NCBI RefSeq assembly: GCF_003721225.1
Contig: NZ_RIZI01000101.1
Span: forward strand, 1 to 8,810
Length of the DNA stretch: 8,810 nt
Origin: Acidithiobacillus sulfuriphilus
GTDB taxonomy: Bacteria > Pseudomonadota > Gammaproteobacteria > Acidithiobacillales > Acidithiobacillaceae
Direction: 5' to 3'
Positions 1-3,768 of the stretch are shown here, one piece after another (positions within the stretch are counted from its first letter, which is position 1; every line of letters begins with the position of its first letter). Under the pieces are notes generated by a model. The model was given only the letters and a program-made list of their open reading frames with translations, was not told the origin of the DNA and searched no databases. Made by a program: the position numbers and the translations under genes.

Positions 1-88
1 CTGGACCAAAACCGCACGGGATATCCTGCAAAAGGTCATCCGCGCTAACGGCCATTTAAGCAGCAAACAGAATGCAACACTACTCTAG
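1..88 (+). mobile_element. 3' end of an IS630-family element (transposase C-terminus), left copy
   Basis: From base 2 the + frame reads the last 28 codons of a transposase, beginning W-T-K-T-A-R-D-I-L and ending in the TAG at 86-88. A C-terminal W-T-K-x-A-x-x-I-L-x-K-V segment is typical of the IS630 (DDE, TA-targeting) family; the family call rests on this motif alone. The rest of the element lies off the left edge. Bases 1-88 are an exact reverse complement of 8723-8810, and identity stops immediately after the TAG, so the stop codon sits at the element tip. The insertion truncates the response regulator on the minus strand. No separate terminal repeat follows the stop codon, so the coding region must run through it. 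Confidence 0.75.
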
Positions 89-208
89 GACCAGGGATTC
101 GCCAACGGTGGACGCCTCGAATACCTGCACATCGGGGGTAATGGTACCCAGCAATAGCCGCACCCCTGCCCGGAACAGGGCATGGTCATCAATGAGGAGG
201 ATTTTCAT
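80..208 (-). pseudogene. Truncated NarL/LuxR-type response regulator (receiver N-terminus only)
   Basis: Read on the minus strand from ATG at 208, the peptide starts M-K-I-L-L-I-D-D-H-A-L-F-R-A-G-V-R-L-L-L. This is the classic start of a NarL/FixJ-type receiver: strand beta-1, the acidic pocket pair D7-D8, then H-x-L-F-R-x-G. About 40 native residues remain before the IS630 tip; the last two codons and the TAG stop (80-82) are supplied by the IS. The phospho-acceptor Asp, normally near residue 54, and the helix-turn-helix DNA-binding domain are missing, so it cannot work as a regulator. No clear Shine-Dalgarno precedes the ATG. The gene diverges from the porin downstream, so it may once have regulated nearby genes, but that is inference. 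Confidence 0.85.
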
Positions 209-501
209 GGGATCCGCGAGCGGCGGGGGTCTGCGGGCAGCAGAAATGGGAAAGCCGCCAGGGATAAAATGGATAGTGCATGGCCTGCCCTCCTCAAGAC
301 TGCGCCCTGATCCGGCAACCGAAAACGCCAGTATTCACTCTACCGCCCCCCCCCGGTCCCCAGCAACCCCCCTCAAAGGAGGGGGTTGTAGTCTGTAGAG
401 CTGCGGCTAAACTCAACGTAAAGGGTAATTTTTATTGCCGCTTTGTGCTTAATAACTCGGTTGTTTGCAGAAGTGCACCAGCTAACACGGGAGAAAAAAC
501 C
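209..501. other. Non-coding stretch between broken response regulator and porin
   Basis: I see no convincing gene here. The region would carry the divergent promoters of the response regulator remnant and the porin. It contains a run of nine C at 346-354 and a strong C/G-rich hairpin at 364-388. The part closest to the porin (about 415-475) is AT-rich, with a TTAATA-like -10 candidate near 449, but I find no matching -35 box at normal spacing. A short minus-strand frame beginning at 281 behind an AGGAGG is out of frame with the regulator and not recognisable. Confidence 0.4.
364..388. terminator. C/G-rich hairpin upstream of porin, possible terminator or RNA structure
   Basis: The left arm (364-374) starts C-A-A followed by six C; the right arm (378-388) ends five G then T-T-G. 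Eight outer base pairs are perfect, the loop is A-A-A and there is one bulge near the apex. No U tract follows in either direction, so as an intrinsic terminator it is atypical. It could instead insulate or structure the 5' end of the porin transcript, whose start codon is 113 bases downstream. Confidence 0.3.
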
Positions 502-1716
502 ATGAAAAATCATATGCTGGTCCTGATTAGTGTCGCAGTAGCTCTTGCACCGGTAATTGCTCTTGCAAGCACTGGACCCACTGTCTTCGGATATGCCCAA
601 GTTACCGGAAGTGAACAGTTTGGTACGGGTGGTGCAGAGATTCCATTAGCATTCAATGGGGAGCCCATCCCGGGAGCCAACTATTATGCCGACGGCATAA
701 TAGTTGGCATGCACCGTATTCGATTAGGCTTCAAGGGAGAGGCCGTACCTGGTGTCAATATATTTTTCCAATATAAGTGGGATGGTGCATGGACGAGTAG
801 CGGCATAGGAGCCGATTTTGGAAGCTCTGGCGTGCAGGATGCTTACTTTAACCTAAGGATTTTCCCCGAAGTGCAAATGCAGGTCGGTAAATTTGTAGTA
901 CCAATCGGCTTTGAGCGTCAGGAGCTTGGCAACAAGCTGTTATTTATTCAACGCTCCATGAACCAGTCACTAGATGCCAATCGTTCTGTAGGCATTATGT
1001 TTCATGGTACGAATGTAATGGATAGCGATGTTTATTATAAAATAGGCGTATTTGATAACTATTCCTCGGATCCCCACAATGCTTTTAACGGCGTAGGCGT
1101 AGCTTTACCGACAGGATCTGGACAAACCACTGTCGGAGGCATCCTCAGCAATGGGAGCGGCCATTATATCCTTGCAGGAATGCTTGGTTATACAGCTTCT
1201 TTCTTGAATGTAGAACTTTCTGTCGCAAGAGCGGACGCTAACCAGGCATATCCCTATTTTGCCCAAAGCATCGATGCCTGGAATGTGGGGGCGAAAGGTG
1301 ACTTGGAAGGATTGGAATACATGGCCGAGTATAGCCATGTGAGCAGCTATCAGGGCATCGAAGGCTTAGGCGCGCAAGATTGGTATGTCGCCTTGGCCGC
1401 CAACTTACATCAGATGACCTTAACACCAGATTGGCTGGACATCGAACCCACGCTTCGTATCGAACGCTTCCAATGGACTGGAACCAATGACTTGGGTAGC
1501 GGATTGAATAACTATACCATTGGCGTGAACTATTCCGTAGATCCCAACAACCCCTATGCGGCACGCGTGCAGTTGAACTATGTGGTTCCAACAGGTGCTT
1601 CACGGTACCGTGAAGACTATACCATGTTCAGAGCAGGAGCGAGCACTTATAACCCTGTTCCAGATAATGCCTATATTTACAATACAGCGGTTCTGCAAAT
1701 GCAAGTCGCCTTCTGA
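502..1716 (+). CDS. Outer-membrane porin, phosphate-selective O/P (OprP/OprO)-like
   Basis: A 404-aa predicted beta-barrel porin of the outer membrane, probably an anion or small-solute channel. I chose ATG 502 because GGGAG lies 8 bases upstream and a clean signal peptide follows: M-K-N-H-M-L-V-L, a hydrophobic stretch, and cleavage after A-L-A near residue 22. The frame stays open further 5' but that part is not protein-like. The mature part has alternating polar/hydrophobic strands rich in Gly, Tyr, Asn and Phe. A segment near residues 130-145 (Q-V-G-K-F-V-V-P-I-G-F-E) matches the conserved G-x-F-x-x-P-x-G-x-E region of the O/P porin family. The protein ends in M-Q-V-A-F, a terminal-Phe beta-signal for BAM insertion. 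The length is usual for the family. The real substrate is unknown; phosphate should not be assumed. The gene is visibly AT-richer than the c-di-GMP gene, and a MITE-like element sits just after the stop. Confidence 0.8.
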   Translation: MKNHMLVLISVAVALAPVIALASTGPTVFGYAQVTGSEQFGTGGAEIPLAFNGEPIPGANYYADGIIVGMHRIRLGFKGEAVPGVNIFFQYKWDGAWTSSGIGADFGSSGVQDAYFNLRIFPEVQMQVGKFVVPIGFERQELGNKLLFIQRSMNQSLDANRSVGIMFHGTNVMDSDVYYKIGVFDNYSSDPHNAFNGVGVALPTGSGQTTVGGILSNGSGHYILAGMLGYTASFLNVELSVARADANQAYPYFAQSIDAWNVGAKGDLEGLEYMAEYSHVSSYQGIEGLGAQDWYVALAANLHQMTLTPDWLDIEPTLRIERFQWTGTNDLGSGLNNYTIGVNYSVDPNNPYAARVQLNYVVPTGASRYREDYTMFRAGASTYNPVPDNAYIYNTAVLQMQVAF

Positions 1717-1721
1717 GGGAT

Positions 1722-1953
1722 TTGGACTTACTAATTTTATAGAAAGTAAAGCCATCTTCTGCTAGGATTTCTCCATGAGATGCCAATGTGAAAACGACGC
1801 CCGGAAGCTGGACCATGGGACCCTGCAGGCGATGCGCATCCGCGCAGTGAGTGCGGTGCGCAAGGGCCAACCAGTGGAGCAGGTCGCGGAGGTTTTCGGT
1901 CTCAACAAAAGAGCAGAATATGGTTTTACTTTCTATAAAAGTAGTAACGCCAA
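1722..1953 (+). mobile_element. MITE-like, internally deleted IS630-family element
   Basis: Long inverted repeats face each other: 1722-1763 and 1912-1953 match at 37 of 42 positions by hand alignment, including a perfect 16-base core (T-T-T-T-A-T-A-G-A-A-A-G-T-A-A-A). TA dinucleotides at 1732-1733 and 1942-1943 could be the target duplication usual for IS630/Tc1-mariner elements, giving a 208-bp core. However, the repeat similarity continues past them, so the exact ends are uncertain. Between the arms lies only the N-terminal coding part of an IS630 transposase (1775-1911). The element begins 5 bp after the porin stop codon. It cannot transpose alone but could be mobilised in trans by a related full IS. 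Confidence 0.75.
1775..1911 (+). pseudogene. IS630-family transposase N-terminal fragment
   Basis: From ATG 1775 the frame reads M-R-C-Q-C-E-N-D-A-R-K-L-D-H-G-T-L, then M-R-I-R-A-V and E-Q-V-A-E-V-F-G-L-N. This is the start of the N-terminal helix-turn-helix of IS630 transposases (family pattern D-A-R-K-L-D-H..., R-A-V, V-A-x-x-L/F-G). Family resemblance ends around codon 45-46, where the right inverted repeat begins; the open frame then continues out of the element to 2074 without further similarity. The DDE catalytic domain is entirely absent. It may derive from a relative of the flanking IS630 copies, but the terminal sequences differ enough that it is probably not the same element. Confidence 0.75.
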
Positions 1954-1967
1954 GGGTAAACACGATC

Positions 1968-2123
1968 ATGGAATTGACCATTGCGGTATTTCTCGGTGTG
2001 GACTTGGTGGTGCTCTATGGGCTAAGTGCCCTGGGGGTGGTGCTGCTGGTTTTTGGCCCGCAGAAAGCCGATGACAAATGCCTTGCCGCGAAGACGGCGA
2101 AAGCACCGGGAGTGCTAGACTAG
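1968..2123 (+). CDS. Putative small single-pass membrane protein (51 aa)
   Basis: I do not recognise this gene. The frame from ATG 1968 encodes 51 residues: a very hydrophobic stretch at about residues 4-30 (I-A-V-F-L-G-V-D-L-V-V-L-Y...V-V-L-L-V-F-G), followed by a short polar tail with Lys and Asp. This fits a small inner-membrane peptide. The start is weakly supported: A-A-G-G-G lies about 11 bases upstream, a little far. It begins 14 bp after the right arm of the MITE-like element, so the insertion may have separated it from an original promoter or 5' part. An imperfect terminator-like stem (A-G-C-A-C / G-T-G-C-T) overlaps its last codons at 2102-2116. It could be chance or a gene fragment. 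Confidence 0.35.
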   Translation: MELTIAVFLGVDLVVLYGLSALGVVLLVFGPQKADDKCLAAKTAKAPGVLD

Positions 2124-2344
2124 GGGATGATAAGGCGGCATTCCTGGGCGCACGCCCATTCTCGCCGCAATCCACGCCCAAAAATCCGCGCATTGAGATC
2201 CCAGCACCAATGGCTGTGGTGGAGGCGAGTGGTGGTAGAAAGCTCGTATGTTGGCGGTTTGGTCGCCAAGGAGGGCGCCTACAGTGCGGGTTGGGACTCC
2301 CCAAGGACAATGGATTGCGCAATATGTTGCGCGTATTCGTGCTT
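2124..2344. other. Stretch without a recognisable gene
   Basis: Open frames exist on both strands but none has a good ribosome binding site or family resemblance. A compact palindrome (T-G-G-G-C-G, CA, C-G-C-C-C-A) occupies 2145-2158, and T-T-G-C-G-C occurs twice near 2315-2333. The region lies between the + strand small ORF and the convergent minus-strand gene pair, so it is probably a shared 3' intergenic region. Confidence 0.4.
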
Positions 2345-2370
2345 TCGCCGGAGCGGTTTGGGTCCGGCGA
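2345..2370 (-). terminator. Possible terminator of the minus-strand gene pair
   Basis: A perfect 8-bp inverted repeat (T-C-G-C-C-G-G-A at 2345-2352, T-C-C-G-G-C-G-A at 2363-2370) with a 10-base loop lies 34 bp past the stop codon of the 215-aa gene in its direction of transcription. A second 6-bp stem (T-C-C-C-G-C / G-C-G-G-G-A) sits between them. Neither is followed by a T tract, so termination is suggested by position and stem strength only. Confidence 0.35.
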
Positions 2371-2404
2371 TTCCCGCTGGATGCCGGGGCGGGATGAGAT
2401 GGGC

Positions 2405-3052
2405 TTAGCGCGGAGGATGGCGATGGCGGACGCGCACTACTACCCGCCGACGGGGCAAGGGACGTCTGTAGGGGAGAGGATGGCGACGCCCCGTATTCCG
2501 AATAACCAGAGGTCCTTTTCTGTGGACGATGACCATGCGTCCGCCCAAGGGCCGCAGGACCGGGTGAATGGCCCCGCGATAGAAGGGCCGATCCCTATAG
2601 AGAGGGATGACCCGCGCGCGCCATATCCGGTAATGCACCAGATACCCATGGTGGCGAACCCACCAGCCGGGGTGATAGATGCGATACCACGGCGCCACGC
2701 GGGCCCGCCACCAGACGAAGTAGGGTCGGAAGGCAAACACCGGGGGCGGCGGCCCATACCGCAGCGGCAGCGGCACGGCGATCGTCATGAACAGCGGCAG
2801 CCACGGACCAGTGTAGTATGGACTATACACCCAGGCATCCCCCGCCCATTCGTAGTACAGCCCGGCGGAGGCATAGACGAACTCGGACAGGGTGGGCAGA
2901 TAGTAAGCATTGACGCCATCCCCGACGGCAAAGGCGAACTCCACCCCCGCCGCTGCACGGGATACCGAGAACGCCCCGCCGCCAACAAGCAGACCGAGTA
3001 CCGCAAATGCCGCGATGGTCCATCGGCTCCAAGAAGGGCACTGTCTTGCCAT
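2405..3052 (-). CDS. Exported aromatic- and Arg/Pro-rich protein of unknown function
   Basis: A 215-aa protein. I chose ATG 3052 over a longer upstream frame because a perfect AGGAGG (3059-3064, minus strand) lies 6 bases before it and a typical signal sequence follows: basic start (R3, R10), hydrophobic core at about 11-30, and A-A-A at 33-35 as likely cleavage region. The mature part is unusual: Tyr/Trp/Pro-rich (Y-Y-L-P-T, Y-Y-E-W, V-Y-S-P-Y-Y-T-G-P-W, V-W-W, P-W-Y-R-I-Y-H-P-G-W-W), with a very basic tail (about 188-215) of Arg, His, Pro and Val. The tyrosine-rich half resembles small periplasmic/envelope proteins with Y-Y-x-P and W-V-Y-S-P motifs; no enzyme motif is visible. It follows the lipoprotein gene by 29 bp and is probably in the same transcript, suggesting a cell-envelope role. 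No function is assigned. Confidence 0.7.
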   Translation of the reverse strand: MARQCPSWSRWTIAAFAVLGLLVGGGAFSVSRAAAGVEFAFAVGDGVNAYYLPTLSEFVYASAGLYYEWAGDAWVYSPYYTGPWLPLFMTIAVPLPLRYGPPPPVFAFRPYFVWWRARVAPWYRIYHPGWWVRHHGYLVHYRIWRARVIPLYRDRPFYRGAIHPVLRPLGGRMVIVHRKGPLVIRNTGRRHPLPYRRPLPRRRVVVRVRHRHPPR

Positions 3053-3081
3053 GCGCCGCCTCCTACGAAGCCAAAGCCGGC

Positions 3082-3231
3082 TTACCGGCGCCAGCCGCGA
3101 TGCCAACCATATCCCCAGGGAGGATAATATCCGCCGCGCGGCGCGATCACGCATCCCGAGAGCAGGGAAATCGCCAGGATCATCACGATGCCTTGGGCGA
3201 AGGGAGCAAAACATCCGTGGCGTTGATCCAT
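3082..3231 (-). CDS. Small envelope lipoprotein (49 aa)
   Basis: From ATG 3231 the minus strand encodes M-D-Q-R-H-G-C-F, a hydrophobic stretch (I-V-M-I-L-A-I-S-L-L) and a lipobox L-L-S-G-C, with the lipidated Cys at residue 27. The mature peptide is only about 23 residues and rich in Gly, Tyr, Trp, Pro and Arg (ending G-W-H-R-G-W-R-R), a composition echoing the downstream 215-aa protein. Two purine-rich ribosome binding site candidates, GGAAGG (6 bases away) and GGAGG (10 bases away), support this start over a longer frame beginning at 3480. It is probably the first gene of a two-gene operon; Lol-dependent membrane anchoring is expected from the lipobox. Function unknown. Confidence 0.65.
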   Translation of the reverse strand: MDQRHGCFAPFAQGIVMILAISLLSGCVIAPRGGYYPPWGYGWHRGWRR

Positions 3232-3266
3232 TGTGCACCTTCCTCCCCTTGGGTATTTGGGACGGC

Positions 3267-3280
3267 CGTCGTTGACGACG
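3267..3280. promoter_or_regulatory. Palindrome upstream of the lipoprotein gene
   Basis: C-G-T-C-G-T, then TG, then A-C-G-A-C-G forms a near-perfect 14-bp palindrome 36 bp upstream of the lipoprotein start. Its position between a possible promoter and the ribosome binding site would suit an operator or a 5' UTR hairpin. No regulator is identified and the match could be chance. Confidence 0.2.
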
Positions 3281-3405
3281 AAAACCATTCGAAATATTTG
3301 ACCGCATTGCTGGTCCAGGAGTTCCGCTCTCCCTTTGCGGCTGCTTCCCCTATGGTTTGCGGGTGGAGTTCCCGCCAGCGAAAACCTGCCATACTCTGCC
3401 AGGCT

Positions 3406-3592
3406 CCCAATAACGTGGTATATTTCTGCCAATACCATGTCGTTTGGGGCCCACAAGGTTCGGCGCGTCGTGTTGGTCAATAGTGCGGAGGAGCGATTGA
3501 AGCAGATTATAGAGGAAGTATGCGCTGAGACAGGGAGCGAGATCCTGGAAAGGGAGGTTATGCCAGATTCTGCGGACCTGCAGGTCTCGGTG
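3406..3592 (+). pseudogene. tnpA: IS200/IS605-type tnpA remnant (frameshifted, truncated)
   Basis: Two adjacent + strand frames together spell the first half of a Y1 HUH transposase. The first (from about 3406) reads P-N-N-V-V-Y-F-C-Q-Y-H-V-V-W-G-P, matching the family start N-N-V-V-Y...Y-H-V-V-W-C-P-K-Y-R-R. One extra base near 3454 shifts the frame, and it resumes as K-V-R-R-V-V-L-V, then E-E-R-L-K-Q-I-I-E-E-V and E-I-L-E-R-E-V-M-P-D-S-A-D-L-Q-V-S-V. The family has M-P-D-H-V-H-L-L-V-S here, so both His of the HUH metal site are lost (S-A-D). After 3592 the similarity fades and the catalytic Tyr helix is absent. A G-C-G-G-G / C-C-C-G-C stem at 3359-3375 could be a relic of the subterminal hairpin these elements use. 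The element is dead. Confidence 0.75.
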
Positions 3593-3768
3593 CAAGGCCT
3601 GCCCCGGTACCCAGGATATCCACAAACGCCCCGGCCGACCCAGGAATACGGTCATCCGCCTCGGCCATGCGGCGGGTTCCTGAGCGAGTTCCTCTACTCC
3701 GATTTTGGCCGCGCCATCGAGATGAGCGCAGGCTTTGGGGTTGAGGACGGCCGCATCAACGGTATCCG

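Noticed and set aside
280..501. 74-codon N-terminal extension of the porin frame
   Set aside because: It would precede the signal peptide, is Pro-rich and non-protein-like, runs through the C9 tract and hairpin, and the internal ATG 502 has a proper ribosome binding site.
2078..3127. 349-codon + strand open frame
   Set aside because: It is antisense to the exported protein and lipoprotein genes, which have ribosome binding sites, a signal peptide and a lipobox. The + strand translation is low-complexity Pro/Arg/Gln and has no recognisable features.
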